A DNA stretch of 35,447 bases, from positions 1 through 35,447 of IMG/VR virus record IMGVR_UViG_3300042430_001461; one strand, 5' to 3'. Source of the stretch: a virus. Numbering within the stretch: position 1 is the stretch's first letter; every line of letters starts with the position of its first letter. The notes beneath the pieces were generated by a model. It made no database searches. It was not told the DNA's origin and saw only the letters and a list, made by a program, of their open reading frames with translations. The translations under genes were made by a program, and so were the position numbers. Shown here piece by piece: positions 11,842 through 20,808 of the stretch.

Positions 11842-13781
11842 TGCCTGATGGTGGTCAAGTCTGGGCACAAGCGTTTTGCGCTGTGCTGCAGCCGCGCGAG
11901 CGGCTGAGTGTGTCGCGCTGGGCCGATCGTTATCGCGTGCTGGCCGGCAAGGCCGCCAGTGAGCCAGGCCAATGGCGCACTGATCGCGCGCCCTACATGC
12001 GCGAGCCGATGGACGCGCTGAGCGCAGACAGCGATGTCGAAGAGGTCGTAATCTGGGCCGGCACCCAGCTCGGCAAAAGTGAGGCGTGTCTCAACTGGGT
12101 TGGCTACAGCATCGACCGCAACCCCGGCCCGATCATGCTGGTGCAGCCCACGCTCGACACCGCCAAGCGATTCAGCAAGCAGCGCGTTGCCGCACTGATC
12201 AACACCACGCCCGCGCTGAGTGAGCGGGTGCGCCCGTCGCGTGCTAGAGACAGCGGCAACACGCTGTTAGAGAAAGAGTTCGACGGCGGCATCCTTATCA
12301 TCACGGGGGCCAACAGCGCCGCTGGCTTGCGCTCAATGCCGGCGCGTGATGTGCTGTTTGACGAGATTGACGCTTACCCGTTCGATGTCGACGGCGAAGG
12401 CAGCCCGATCGAGCTTGCGGAAAAGCGGCAAGATACATTCAGCCGCCGCAAGCGCCTGAAGACCAGCACCTGCACGGTGAAAGGCGAAAGCCAGATCGAG
12501 GCCTCCTACGCGGCAAGCGATCAGCGTCAGTACCTGGTGCCGTGCCCGCACTGCGGCCACCGCCAGGCGCTGGTGTGGGCGCAGCTCAAGTGGGTCGATG
12601 ACGACGCTGAGAGCGCGCGATACGCCTGTGCTGCTTGCGGCGTGTTGATCGAAGAGACCGCCAAAGGTGAGATGCTTGCTGGCGGCGAATGGGTGCCGCG
12701 CAACCCGGCTAGCTCGGTGCGCGGCTACTGGATTAACTCGCTTTACAGCCCGCTTGGCTGGGTAAGTTGGGCCGCCCTGGTGCGCGAGTTTTTGACTGCC
12801 AAGGTACGGGTTGATCAAGGCGACCCCTCTGCGATGCAGGTGTTCGTAAACACCCGCCTAGCCGAGACATGGGAGATGCAAGGCAACCGCGTTGCAGAGC
12901 ACGAGGTGCAAAAGCGCGCCGAGCCGTATGCCCTGCGCTCGGTGCCGCGCGGCGTGTTGCTTCTGACGGCAGCTGTCGACGTGCAGGGCGATCGGCTCGA
13001 GCTTAAGATCATTGGCTGGGGCCGTTTTGAAGAGTGCTGGATTGTCGACTACGCCAAGATTTATGGCGACCCTGGGCAGGACGTGGTGTGGAGCCAGCTC
13101 GATGAAGTGCTGCAGCAGCCACTGCGCAATGCCGTCGGCGTTGATATGCGGATTAGCGCCACCGCCATCGACCACGGCGGCCATCACAGTCAGATGGTCG
13201 ATGCATTTACTCGCGCGCGTGCCGGCCGGCATGTGCTCGCTGTCAAAGGCCAGAGCCAGCCCGGCAAGCCTGTCATGGGCAAGCCGACAGAGCGCGACAC
13301 AAGCTGGCGCGGCAAGAAGATCAAGCGCGGCGCGCGCGTGTGGCCTGTCGGTAGCGACACCGCCAAGTACGTGCTTATGCAGCGCCTGCAGATCACCCAA
13401 CCCGGTCCCGGCTACGTGCATACCAGTGCTGATCTGCCGGATGAGTACTACAAGGGCCTGACCGCTGAGCAGGTTGTCACGCGCTACGTTAAGGGCCGCC
13501 CGCGGAGCGAGTGGATCCTGCGCAAGGGTATCCGCAACGAGCCGCTTGACCTGTGGGTTTACGGCTACGCCGCCGCCTGCTATCTCGGGATGGCGCGATG
13601 GAAAGAGCACGACTGGGAGCGCCTGGCGGCGCGCATCGAGCCGCCTCTGTTTGAACCCGCAGTGGTTGATGACATACGCGCCGCCGCCCCCACGGTCGCT
13701 GATGCGCCGCCCCCCCCGGCGGCGCCAGCTCCAACAAAACCACGCCGCGGCCCGCGCATTGTCGGCCGCTTTTCGAGGTAG
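11841..13781 (+). CDS. Terminase large subunit, GpA family
   Basis: 646 aa, the usual length for GpA (PF05876). The ATPase Walker A is AGTQLGKS (residues 73-80) and Walker B is LFDE (172-175) followed by IDAYP. A zinc ribbon follows with Cys235, Cys238, Cys263 and Cys266 (CPHCGH...CAACG), characteristic of this family. The C-terminal nuclease half includes TAAVDVQGDRLELKIIGWGR and the AIDHGGH segment. GpA-type enzymes cut at cos sites and package unit-length genomes, consistent with the circular assembly. A Pro/Ala-rich basic tail ends the protein. Confidence 0.95.
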   Translation: MPDGGQVWAQAFCAVLQPRERLSVSRWADRYRVLAGKAASEPGQWRTDRAPYMREPMDALSADSDVEEVVIWAGTQLGKSEACLNWVGYSIDRNPGPIMLVQPTLDTAKRFSKQRVAALINTTPALSERVRPSRARDSGNTLLEKEFDGGILIITGANSAAGLRSMPARDVLFDEIDAYPFDVDGEGSPIELAEKRQDTFSRRKRLKTSTCTVKGESQIEASYAASDQRQYLVPCPHCGHRQALVWAQLKWVDDDAESARYACAACGVLIEETAKGEMLAGGEWVPRNPASSVRGYWINSLYSPLGWVSWAALVREFLTAKVRVDQGDPSAMQVFVNTRLAETWEMQGNRVAEHEVQKRAEPYALRSVPRGVLLLTAAVDVQGDRLELKIIGWGRFEECWIVDYAKIYGDPGQDVVWSQLDEVLQQPLRNAVGVDMRISATAIDHGGHHSQMVDAFTRARAGRHVLAVKGQSQPGKPVMGKPTERDTSWRGKKIKRGARVWPVGSDTAKYVLMQRLQITQPGPGYVHTSADLPDEYYKGLTAEQVVTRYVKGRPRSEWILRKGIRNEPLDLWVYGYAAACYLGMARWKEHDWERLAARIEPPLFEPAVVDDIRAAAPTVADAPPPPAAPAPTKPRRGPRIVGRFSR

Positions 13782-13784
13782 CCC

Positions 13785-14204
13785 ATGGCCAGCCTGATCT
13801 ACAACAGCTTCTTTGAAGATTGGGCGCGCGGCGCCATCGATCTCGACACGGACACCTTCTGGGTCATGCTGACCACGTCTGGCTACAGCGAGAACAAAGA
13901 CACCCACCTCAAGCGGTCCGACGTCACCAACGAAGTCGCCGCCGGTGGCGGCTACAGCACCGGCGGCCAGTCGGTCACGGTCACCGTTACCAAAGACACC
14001 GCCAATGACCGGCTCGACGTGACCCTCGGCGGCACTAGCTGGAGCAGCAGCACCATCACCGCGCGCAAAGCCGTCTACTACAAACGGCGCGGCGGTGCTG
14101 CCACGGCCGATGAGCTGATCGCCGTCAACGACTTCGGCAGCGACGTGGTAAGCACCGGCGCCACGTTCACGCTCAACTCCAGCACGTTGCGGATTCAGAA
14201 CTAA
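13785..14204 (+). CDS. Conserved phage structural protein (unknown role)
   Basis: 139 aa, ATG at 13785 with GAGG upstream. It starts ASLIYNSFFEDWARGAIDLD and TDTFWVMLTTSGYSENKDTH, continues with KRSDVTNEVAAGGGYSTGG and a predominantly beta second half with SSSTITARKAVYYKRRGG, ending in STLRIQN. I recall this as a widespread phage virion-associated family with no assigned function. Beta-rich content and late-operon position suggest a virion component such as a decoration or fibre-base protein (inference). Confidence 0.75.
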   Translation: MASLIYNSFFEDWARGAIDLDTDTFWVMLTTSGYSENKDTHLKRSDVTNEVAAGGGYSTGGQSVTVTVTKDTANDRLDVTLGGTSWSSSTITARKAVYYKRRGGAATADELIAVNDFGSDVVSTGATFTLNSSTLRIQN

Positions 14205-14209
14205 GCGCC

Positions 14210-15760
14210 ATGGCTGACAACGTCACCCTGCCTGGGACCGGTGAAATCGTCGCGACCGACGACATCAGCGGTCAGCAGTACCAGCGCATCAAGCTCACCG
14301 ACGGCCTGGCCGATTCGACGACGCACATGCGCGTCCTGTCGAAAAATCCGCTATTCACCGACGCGGGCGCAGTAGTACGGCAAGCGCCGTGCGATATCTG
14401 GTCGGTCGGTTTTGCTGCGTCTGGCTCGAGCCTGCTTGCGGCCGAATTCACACAGCGCCGGCTCGGCACCGGCGTTGGTGTCACGCAGGGGTCGAGCAAC
14501 CTGCTAATTACGACCGGGACGACCGCCAACAGCGAATTTCTTGCGCGCTCGACGCAGGCGTTTATGGGCGCGTTCACGGCGCGCGCTAAGACCATCCTTA
14601 GTCAGCGGATCGCCAACAACAACTTCGTGGCGATGCTGGCCGATCGGGTCGGCGAGGGCCTTAGCTGCACGATCAACAGCGCAACGTCGATCACGGTCAC
14701 CAAGACCGCGCACGGATTTACTGCCGAGAACGTCGGCCAGTTCATGCTGATTGGTGCGATCAACGGTGCGAACGGTGTGCCGGGTCGCTACGCGATCGCG
14801 TCTGTCCCGAGCGTGGACACGATCAACTTCACCGTGGCGGGCTGGCCTGCCTCGGGTTCCTGCACGGTGGATTTGTTCGGCTGGAACTACATCCGCACGC
14901 TGTACACCGGCACGACCGCGACCAGCGCATCTGTCGATGCACAGCGGCGCGGCTGGAACTCTGGCGATACGACGGCAACGATCAACACGACTGCCTCGGC
15001 GGGCCATGTCATCCAGATGTACACGGATGGTCGCAATGTCAGCTTTTCCGACGCGTTAGTCGCGTCAAGCACGACGCCGACCGTCACGACCCGAGCGAGC
15101 CGGATCGAAAACATTCCGGACGATGACGTTGAACTGTACTTCTACCTGTGGTCGTTCAATGGCGCGACCGCGCCTGCCAGCACAACCACCTGGACGGTTG
15201 GATTCGTCGCGGTCGAGGATACGGTAAACGCGCCTACGTTTATCGCTGGCGTGCGCCCGCTGGGAGCACAAGCCGCGCTGCCTGTCACGTTCCCCGCCGC
15301 GCAGCCGGTAACGGTGTCAAGCGGCACGGTCACGGCAACTGTCGCCAATGCCACGATTGCGGCAGGCACGGCGGCTATCGGCGACGTCGGCGTGCAGTAC
15401 CGCGGCAGTGCGACGGGCGCCGGCACGCCGGTCAATCTCAACTGCCCGGCCACACCGGCCGCACAGGCCATCAAGGCCTCGGCTGGGCGTTTGCTCAAGC
15501 TATTTGCCGCCAACAGCAACGCGGCGGGGCGCTTCGCCAAGATTTTCAACACTGCATCTGGCTCAGTGGTCATGGGCACCACGTCAGCGGTGCTTGACAT
15601 TCCGCTGCCGCCCAACAACGTGCCCGTAATGATCGACCTGGGTGAGGGCGGTGCTGGTTTCGCCACGGCCATCAGCATCGCCATCACCGGCGCGCGCGGC
15701 CTGACCGACAACACCACCGTCACGCTCAATGACGTGACTGGTTTCTTGACCAACGCTTAA
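14210..15760 (+). CDS. Large beta-rich virion protein, head-fibre-like candidate
   Basis: 516 aa, ATG at 14210. Residues 1-60 (VTLPGTGEIVATDDISGQQY, QRIKLTDG) resemble an N-terminal attachment segment seen in phage structural proteins. The middle has Thr/Ser-rich beta repeats. The C-terminal ~120 residues (NCPATPAAQAIKASAGRLLK, ...PVMIDLGEGGAGFATAISIA, ending TVTLNDVTGFLTN) form a domain I recall from many phage proteins of unknown role. No enzymatic motif is seen. Location between terminase and portal suggests a capsid-attached fibre or decoration (inference). Confidence 0.7.
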   Translation: MADNVTLPGTGEIVATDDISGQQYQRIKLTDGLADSTTHMRVLSKNPLFTDAGAVVRQAPCDIWSVGFAASGSSLLAAEFTQRRLGTGVGVTQGSSNLLITTGTTANSEFLARSTQAFMGAFTARAKTILSQRIANNNFVAMLADRVGEGLSCTINSATSITVTKTAHGFTAENVGQFMLIGAINGANGVPGRYAIASVPSVDTINFTVAGWPASGSCTVDLFGWNYIRTLYTGTTATSASVDAQRRGWNSGDTTATINTTASAGHVIQMYTDGRNVSFSDALVASSTTPTVTTRASRIENIPDDDVELYFYLWSFNGATAPASTTTWTVGFVAVEDTVNAPTFIAGVRPLGAQAALPVTFPAAQPVTVSSGTVTATVANATIAAGTAAIGDVGVQYRGSATGAGTPVNLNCPATPAAQAIKASAGRLLKLFAANSNAAGRFAKIFNTASGSVVMGTTSAVLDIPLPPNNVPVMIDLGEGGAGFATAISIAITGARGLTDNTTVTLNDVTGFLTNA

Positions 15761-15772
15761 AGGAGAACCACC

Positions 15773-16069
15773 ATGACGACCAAAGCAGCCAGCATCGAAG
15801 TTTACGTGCGCGACAACGCAGAAGGCACCATCGGTGGCACGCCGTTCGGCATCCTGACCGTGGAGAGCGCGCAGGGCACCACCGACGATGAGGGCGTCAC
15901 GGTCGTCATCGGCAACGGCTATGTCCCGAGCATCGGCAACGCCGCACCGGCTGACATCAAGGTCACCGTGCACGCGCCCCCGGTGGAGAAGCAGCCCGCC
16001 GAGCTCTTGAGCCGCGTGGATGACGCCGTCGAAAACACCAGCACCATGACCTTCAACCTGACGCCGTAA
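15773..16069 (+). CDS. Hypothetical small late protein
   Basis: 98 aa, ATG at 15773 with a strong AGGAG site. The product is acidic and beta-like: KAASIEVYVRDNAEGTIGGT, then PFGILTVESAQGTTDDEGVT, then VEKQPAELLSRVDDAVENTS. No domain is recognised. It is placed in the unusual cluster of late genes between terminase and portal and is probably a virion or assembly protein. Confidence 0.65.
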   Translation: MTTKAASIEVYVRDNAEGTIGGTPFGILTVESAQGTTDDEGVTVVIGNGYVPSIGNAAPADIKVTVHAPPVEKQPAELLSRVDDAVENTSTMTFNLTP

Positions 16070-16073
16070 CCCC

Positions 16074-16673
16074 ATGCTGCTGCTGCTGCTAAACCAGCCG
16101 GCCAGCGGCAGCACGGCTAACGGCGTTACCGTCACTGCGGTCGCCAGCCTCATCGCTGGCACCGCCACCGGCGGCAGCGGCGCAACCGCTAACGGCGTTA
16201 CGCTCACCGCCACCGCCAGTCTGGTGGTGGGCACTGCAACGGGTGCCGCCACCTGCGCCGGTGTCACGCTCACGGCCACCGCCGGCCTCATCGCTGGCAC
16301 GGCCACTGGCGGCAGCGGCGCCACAGCCGGCGGTGTCACGCTCACGGCCACGGCCAGCTTCATCGCTGGCAGTGCCAGCGGCGGCGCGGGCGCGGTCACC
16401 GCCAATGGCGTGACACTTATCAGCACCGCCAGCCTCATCGCGGGCGGTGTGTTTGCGGCGCAAGGCGTCGCACCTGGCCGCACGTTCAGCGCGTTCGCCA
16501 CGCTGCTGCCCGGCCTGGCCGGCAGCGGCACATTTAGCGCGAGCGAATACACGCAGCAGGTCATCGCCCAGACGCGGCGCATTGGCCCCAGCAGCGTGCA
16601 AGACACGTCGCAACGGATTGGCAGCGCCAGCGTGCAGGGCACGCGGCGCCGCATTGGAAAGGCACCCGCATGA
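16074..16673 (+). CDS. Ala/Gly/Thr repeat protein
   Basis: 199 aa, ATG at 16074 only 5 bases after the previous stop and without a clear ribosome site, so coupling is likely. Residues ~16-135 consist of five imperfect copies of a 22-25 residue unit with the theme GVTLTATASLIAGTATGGSG. The C-terminus changes to a conserved-looking basic tail with three related units ending RRIG, RIGSAS and RRIG. I recall similar repeat proteins in many phages at this position, function unknown. The repeat length and small residues suggest a fibrous beta-structure on the particle (inference). Confidence 0.7.
   Translation: MLLLLLNQPASGSTANGVTVTAVASLIAGTATGGSGATANGVTLTATASLVVGTATGAATCAGVTLTATAGLIAGTATGGSGATAGGVTLTATASFIAGSASGGAGAVTANGVTLISTASLIAGGVFAAQGVAPGRTFSAFATLLPGLAGSGTFSASEYTQQVIAQTRRIGPSSVQDTSQRIGSASVQGTRRRIGKAPA
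16119..16470. repeat. Imperfect ~66-75 bp tandem coding repeats
   Basis: Five consecutive imperfect units encode the GVTLTATASLIAG-type repeats of the protein at 16074-16673. The nucleotide identity between units is high (GGTGTCACGCTCACGGCCAC recurs), which points to expansion by unequal recombination. Confidence 0.8.
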
Positions 16674-17203
16674 GCATGGTCGACAGCTTGATCGCAGGCG
16701 ACACGCTCGACTTTACGGACGTGGTCGCCGACTACCCGGCCACCGCCGCCTGGGTGCTCAAGTATCGATTGGTGCCGCGCTTTACCACGCCTGTGCAAGC
16801 GCCGGTCGAAATTACGGCCACCACGGTCAACACGACGGACTACCGGGTGCAGGCCACGCCCACGGCCACGGCCGCCTGGACCCCCGGCGCCTACAACTGG
16901 TTCCGGTGGGTCGAAAAAGCCGGCGAGCGGCAGAGCCTGGGCAGCGGCTCGCTAACCGTGCAGGTCAACCCAGCCACGGTTGCGCAGGGCGCGGACATCC
17001 GCAGCCAGGCTGAGGCCGCGCTCGACGCCATTAACGCCGTGCTTGCCAACCGCGCCACGGTGGACCAGCAGGAGATGAGCATCGCCGGTCGCAGTCTCAA
17101 GCGAATGACGGTCGACGAGCTGCTCAAGCTGCGCGGCTACTACAAAGCGCAGGTCAACGCCGAGCTCGGCGTGTCGCGCCGTTACGTCGTGGGGTATCGC
17201 TGA
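16670..17203 (+). CDS. gpW-like head completion/connector protein with extra N-terminal domain
   Basis: 177 aa, ATG at 16670 overlapping the previous stop (ATGA). Residues 1-105 form a beta domain (SLIAGDTLDFTDVVADYPAT..., YNWFRWVEKAGERQSLGSGS). The C-terminal ~70 residues (RSQAEAALDAINAVLANRAT, QQEMSIAGRSLKRMTVDELL, KLRGYYKAQV) have the helix - beta hairpin - helix pattern of gpW-type proteins. The position immediately before the portal is where gpW lies in lambda. Fusion to a larger N-terminal domain is the notable feature. Confidence 0.65.
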   Translation: MSMVDSLIAGDTLDFTDVVADYPATAAWVLKYRLVPRFTTPVQAPVEITATTVNTTDYRVQATPTATAAWTPGAYNWFRWVEKAGERQSLGSGSLTVQVNPATVAQGADIRSQAEAALDAINAVLANRATVDQQEMSIAGRSLKRMTVDELLKLRGYYKAQVNAELGVSRRYVVGYR

Positions 17204-18810
17204 TGCTTGACCGCCTTCGCCACCGCTTGGCGCGCATGCTGGCCCCCAAGCGCCTAGGGCTGCGCATGTACGGCGCCGCCCGCAGCAGCCGCCTGACGGC
17301 CGGGTTTGCCGGCTACAGCAACACCAGCGCCGATGCCGAGCTCGCGCTCAGCCTCACGCAGCTGCGTGCCCGCTCGCGCCAGCTGGTGCGCGATGCCGGC
17401 TACGCCAAGCGCGCCAAGGTGCTGGTGCAAAACAACGTGGTCGGCTCTGGTGTCGGCATGCAGGCGCAGGTCATGGCCACGCGTGGCGAGCTGCGCGCGC
17501 CGCTCAACAGCGCGATCGAGGCTGCCTTTGCCGCCTGGTCCAAGGCGCGCCACTGCCATGTGGGCGCCGCGCTGCACTTTCACGAGATCGAGCGCATGGC
17601 CATCGGCCAGGTGTTCGAGGCCGGCGAGGTCATCATCCGCCTGCACAACCGCCGCATGGGTGGATCGCAGGTGCCGCTGGCGCTCGAGATCATCGAGGCC
17701 GAGCGCCTGGCCGATGAGTTCACCACGCCGGGCGGAGCGGTGCCAGCCAACGTGCGCATGGGCGTCGAGCAAGACGAGTATTTTCGCCCCATTGCCTACT
17801 GGATCCGAGAATCGCACCCCGGTGACCTGCGCGCCAACGCGCAAGGCTCGCAGCGCTTCACGCGCATTCCGGCCGAGCAGATCCTGCACCTCAAACTCAC
17901 CAATCGCTGGCCGCAGACCCGCGGCGAGCCCTGGATGCATGCAGCCATCAAGAAGCTGCACGACATGGATGAGTACAGCGGCGCCGAGCTCACCGCCGCG
18001 CGCATGTCGGCCAACTACTTTGGCACCATCAGCAGCGACGCCGACAACCCGCTGGCCGGCGTGGAGGAAGACAGCGGCGACCGCCGCATTGACATCGAGC
18101 CCGGCGTCATTCAGGGGCTCAACCCTGGTGAAAAGCTCGACTTCCACGCGCCCAACCGGCCCAACACCGCGCTCGATCCGTTCATGCGCTACATGCTGCG
18201 CGAAACCGCGGCCGCGGTCGGCGTCAGCTATGAAAGCCTCAGCCGCGACTACAGCCAGAGCAACTACAGCTCCAGCCGCTTGGCGCGGCTGGACGATCGT
18301 GACCTGTGGATGGTGCTGCAGCAGTGGTGGGTGCGCAGCTTCCGCGAGCCGCTGCACGCGGTGTTCATGCAGCGTGCCACGCTGGCCGGCGCCATTGCGG
18401 GCCTGACGGCCGAGCAGTACTTCAGCGACCCCGAGCGCTATGAGGCCGTTCGCTGGAAGTTCCGCGGCTGGTCCTATGTCGACCCCACCAAAGAGGTCAC
18501 GGCCTACAAAGAGGCGGTCAAGGCCGGCTTCATGACGCTCACCAAGGTCATCGAGCTCACCGGCGCGGGTGACGACATTGAAGACGTGGTGCAACAGCGC
18601 CGCCTTGAGCTTGACATGCTGGCCAAGCACAACATCGACGTCGACACCACCGTGCTGCCCGAGGCCGCGCCTGCAGCGGCAGCGCCGGCCCAGCCTTCTG
18701 CTGACGAAGCAGAAGATGACACCGAGCCGCCCGATGACGACGGCGACGCGCCCGACGATGACGACACCACCAACGACCAGCAGCAGCGGGTCGTTTCGCT
18801 TTGGAGGTAA
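17203..18810 (+). CDS. Portal protein, lambda gpB family
   Basis: 535 aa, start overlapping the previous stop (TGATG). It follows the Phage_portal_2 (PF05136) pattern: LRARSRQLVRDAGYAKRAKV near residue 50, NNVVGSGVGMQAQV, RLHNRRMGGSQVPLALEIIE, PEYRPIAYWI-type segment (EYFRPIAYWIRESHP), the NRWPQTRGEPW block, and SYESLSRDYSQSNYSSSR near residue 345. It forms the dodecameric channel through which DNA enters and leaves the head. The C-terminal ~60 residues are Ala- and Asp-rich and probably disordered. Confidence 0.95.
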   Translation: MLDRLRHRLARMLAPKRLGLRMYGAARSSRLTAGFAGYSNTSADAELALSLTQLRARSRQLVRDAGYAKRAKVLVQNNVVGSGVGMQAQVMATRGELRAPLNSAIEAAFAAWSKARHCHVGAALHFHEIERMAIGQVFEAGEVIIRLHNRRMGGSQVPLALEIIEAERLADEFTTPGGAVPANVRMGVEQDEYFRPIAYWIRESHPGDLRANAQGSQRFTRIPAEQILHLKLTNRWPQTRGEPWMHAAIKKLHDMDEYSGAELTAARMSANYFGTISSDADNPLAGVEEDSGDRRIDIEPGVIQGLNPGEKLDFHAPNRPNTALDPFMRYMLRETAAAVGVSYESLSRDYSQSNYSSSRLARLDDRDLWMVLQQWWVRSFREPLHAVFMQRATLAGAIAGLTAEQYFSDPERYEAVRWKFRGWSYVDPTKEVTAYKEAVKAGFMTLTKVIELTGAGDDIEDVVQQRRLELDMLAKHNIDVDTTVLPEAAPAAAAPAQPSADEAEDDTEPPDDDGDAPDDDDTTNDQQQRVVSLWR

Positions 18811-18814
18811 GACT

Positions 18815-20743
18815 ATGGATCAGCGAGCCACCCGTCTCGTGGACATGCCGCAGCAACGGCGCCTTGCGCCGGTGCAATCGATAAAGGCGGAGTCGCGCAC
18901 GGTCACGGTTATGTGGTCAGCCGGCGCGCGCGTGCGGCGCTACGACTGGTGGGAGGACGAGTCTTTCATTGAAGAGCTGGACATGTCATCGGGTGCCGTC
19001 GACATGACCCGGCTTATGTCCGGCGCTCCGGTGCTCAACACGCACGACAGCAGCCGGCTTGACAGCGTGCTCGGTGTCGTCGAGCGCGCTTGGCTCCAAG
19101 ACGGCAAAGGCTACGCAGAGCTTCGGTTCTCCGAGCGTGAAGATGTTCAGCCATTTTGGCGTGATGTCGAGAGCGGGATCATCCGCAACGTCTCCGTAGG
19201 CTACTCGATCATCGAAATGCGCGAGGTTGGCCGCGACAAGGAGTCTGGCTTCCGCGTGCTGCGCGCCGTCAAGTGGCAGCCGTTTGAAATCTCAATGGTC
19301 CCCGTGGGCGCCGATGCCGAAGCCGGCACGCGCGCCGCACAGACCGCCACAACCCGCTGCGCGATCAATGTCGAGCAGCGTGATGCAGTTTCTCAACCCG
19401 CGGCCCCCGCCGCATCTCTGAAAGGAGTCACACAAGTGACTGCTGTCGTCGAAACCCCCGCGGCGGGTCCCCAAGCCGCAACCCCGCAAGCCACGCAACT
19501 GGACCCGGTTCAGATGGAAAGGGACCGCAAGGTCGCCATCGAGAACCTGTGCCGCGCCATGAATCTGGACGTGCGCATGGCCTCGCACTGGATCGCCAGC
19601 GGCAAGGACTTCAAAGCCATCAGCGACGAGGCGCTCAAGGTCCTCGAAGAGCGTGGCAAGGACAAGCCCGCCGAGGTCGCCGCCATCGGCCTGACCGACA
19701 AGGAAGTCTCCAATTTCTCGCTGTTCCGCATGATCTCCGCGGTGCAGTCGGGTGACTTCTCCAGGGCCGGCTTCGAGAAGCGCTGCCACGAAGCCGTGGC
19801 CGCCCAGGTCATGAACAAGCTGGGCCGCGGCGCGCAGGCCGAAAACAACTTCTTCATCCCGGCTGAAGTGCTCAAGGCTCAGGTGCACCGCCAGCAGCGC
19901 GACATCGTCGCCGGCACGGGCTCGGCGGGTGGCTTCCTGGTCGAAACGGCCAACGTGTCGTTCATCGACCTGCTGCGCAACCGCTCGGTGCTGTTCAACA
20001 TGGGCGCGCGTCGCCTGTCGGGCCTGGTCGGCAACGTCGCCGTCCCGCGTCAGAACGGCGCTGCCGTGGCCAACTGGATGAGCGCGGAGTCGGGCACCGG
20101 CGCTGCCTTCTCTGACCAGACCTTCGGCCAGATGGCGCTCACGCCCAAGACCGTGGTGGCCGCCACCCGCATCAGCCGTCAGTTGCAGCTGCAGAGCGAC
20201 CCCAGCGCCGAGTCGATCGTCATGTCCGACCTGGCCGCCCAGGTGGCGCTGGCAGTCGACCAAGCCGGCCTGAACGGCTCGGGCGCCTCGGGCCAGCCCA
20301 CCGGCATCATCACCACCGGCGGCATCGGCGCCTTCACCGGCACGTCGATCACCTACGCGCTGCTGCTCAACTCGCAGACGGACCTGGCGGTCGCCAACAC
20401 GCTGACCGAGGGCTGCGGCTATGTGTCGCACCCGCTGGCTACCGAATTGCTGATGACTCGCCAGCGCTTCACCAGCACCGACACGCCGCTGTGGACGGGC
20501 AACATGCTCAACGGCCAGTGCATCGGCTATCGGGCCATGACGTCCAACCAAATGCCGGCCAGCCGCCTGCTCTTTGGCGACTTCAGCCAAGTGGTGGTGG
20601 GCGAATGGGGCGTGCTTGAGTTGGCCGTCAATCCGGTGGAGAACTTCCTGGCCGGCATTATCGGCCTGCGCGCCATGTACTCGGTCGACATCGGGGTGCG
20701 CTACTCGGGCGCGTTCAGCTACGCGGCCAACAACCTGACGTAA
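18815..20743 (+). CDS. Prohead protease-major capsid protein fusion (HK97 type)
   Basis: 642 aa from the ATG at 18815 with GGAGG at 8 bases; the frame is open further upstream but overlaps the portal gene. Residues ~20-200 are an HK97-type prohead protease (PF04586), with His77 in LNTHDS and Ser127 in NVSVGYS as likely catalytic residues. A linker (~200-250) leads into a helical scaffold-like region (~250-350). The HK97-fold major capsid protein follows, with GSAGGFLVETANVSFIDLLR, GLVGNVAVPRQNG, FGQMALTPKTVVAATRISRQ and a C-terminal VDIGVRYSGAFSYAA. Protease and capsid joined in one chain occur in several phages and imply self-processing. Confidence 0.93.
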   Translation: MDQRATRLVDMPQQRRLAPVQSIKAESRTVTVMWSAGARVRRYDWWEDESFIEELDMSSGAVDMTRLMSGAPVLNTHDSSRLDSVLGVVERAWLQDGKGYAELRFSEREDVQPFWRDVESGIIRNVSVGYSIIEMREVGRDKESGFRVLRAVKWQPFEISMVPVGADAEAGTRAAQTATTRCAINVEQRDAVSQPAAPAASLKGVTQVTAVVETPAAGPQAATPQATQLDPVQMERDRKVAIENLCRAMNLDVRMASHWIASGKDFKAISDEALKVLEERGKDKPAEVAAIGLTDKEVSNFSLFRMISAVQSGDFSRAGFEKRCHEAVAAQVMNKLGRGAQAENNFFIPAEVLKAQVHRQQRDIVAGTGSAGGFLVETANVSFIDLLRNRSVLFNMGARRLSGLVGNVAVPRQNGAAVANWMSAESGTGAAFSDQTFGQMALTPKTVVAATRISRQLQLQSDPSAESIVMSDLAAQVALAVDQAGLNGSGASGQPTGIITTGGIGAFTGTSITYALLLNSQTDLAVANTLTEGCGYVSHPLATELLMTRQRFTSTDTPLWTGNMLNGQCIGYRAMTSNQMPASRLLFGDFSQVVVGEWGVLELAVNPVENFLAGIIGLRAMYSVDIGVRYSGAFSYAANNLT

Positions 20744-20759
20744 CCCGCGCGCCATGCGC

Positions 20760-20789
20760 CAGGTGGGCGGGCTGCGGCTCGCCCACCTG
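20760..20789 (+). promoter_or_regulatory. Stable mRNA hairpin after the capsid gene
   Basis: CAGGTGGGCG (20760-20769) and CGCCCACCTG (20780-20789) are perfect complements with a 10-base loop. No T-run follows, so it is not a standard terminator. It lies 17 bases after the capsid stop and 20 bases before the next start. It may protect the capsid mRNA 3' end or lower read-through, so that more capsid than connector protein is made (inference). Confidence 0.7.
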
Positions 20790-20808
20790 CTGACCCGAGA
20801 ACGCAATC

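Noticed and set aside
12858-13907. 349-codon leftward frame opposite the terminase
   Set aside because: Shadow of the GpA-type terminase in a GC-rich sequence, with no recognisable domain.
20760-20789. Intrinsic terminator after the capsid gene
   Set aside because: The stem is perfect but no T-run follows, and essential head-tail genes lie downstream in the same direction without another promoter.
19292-20806. 504-codon leftward frame opposite the capsid gene
   Set aside because: Shadow of the protease-capsid fusion. Its composition (His, Arg, Gln, Gly) is typical of antisense translation.
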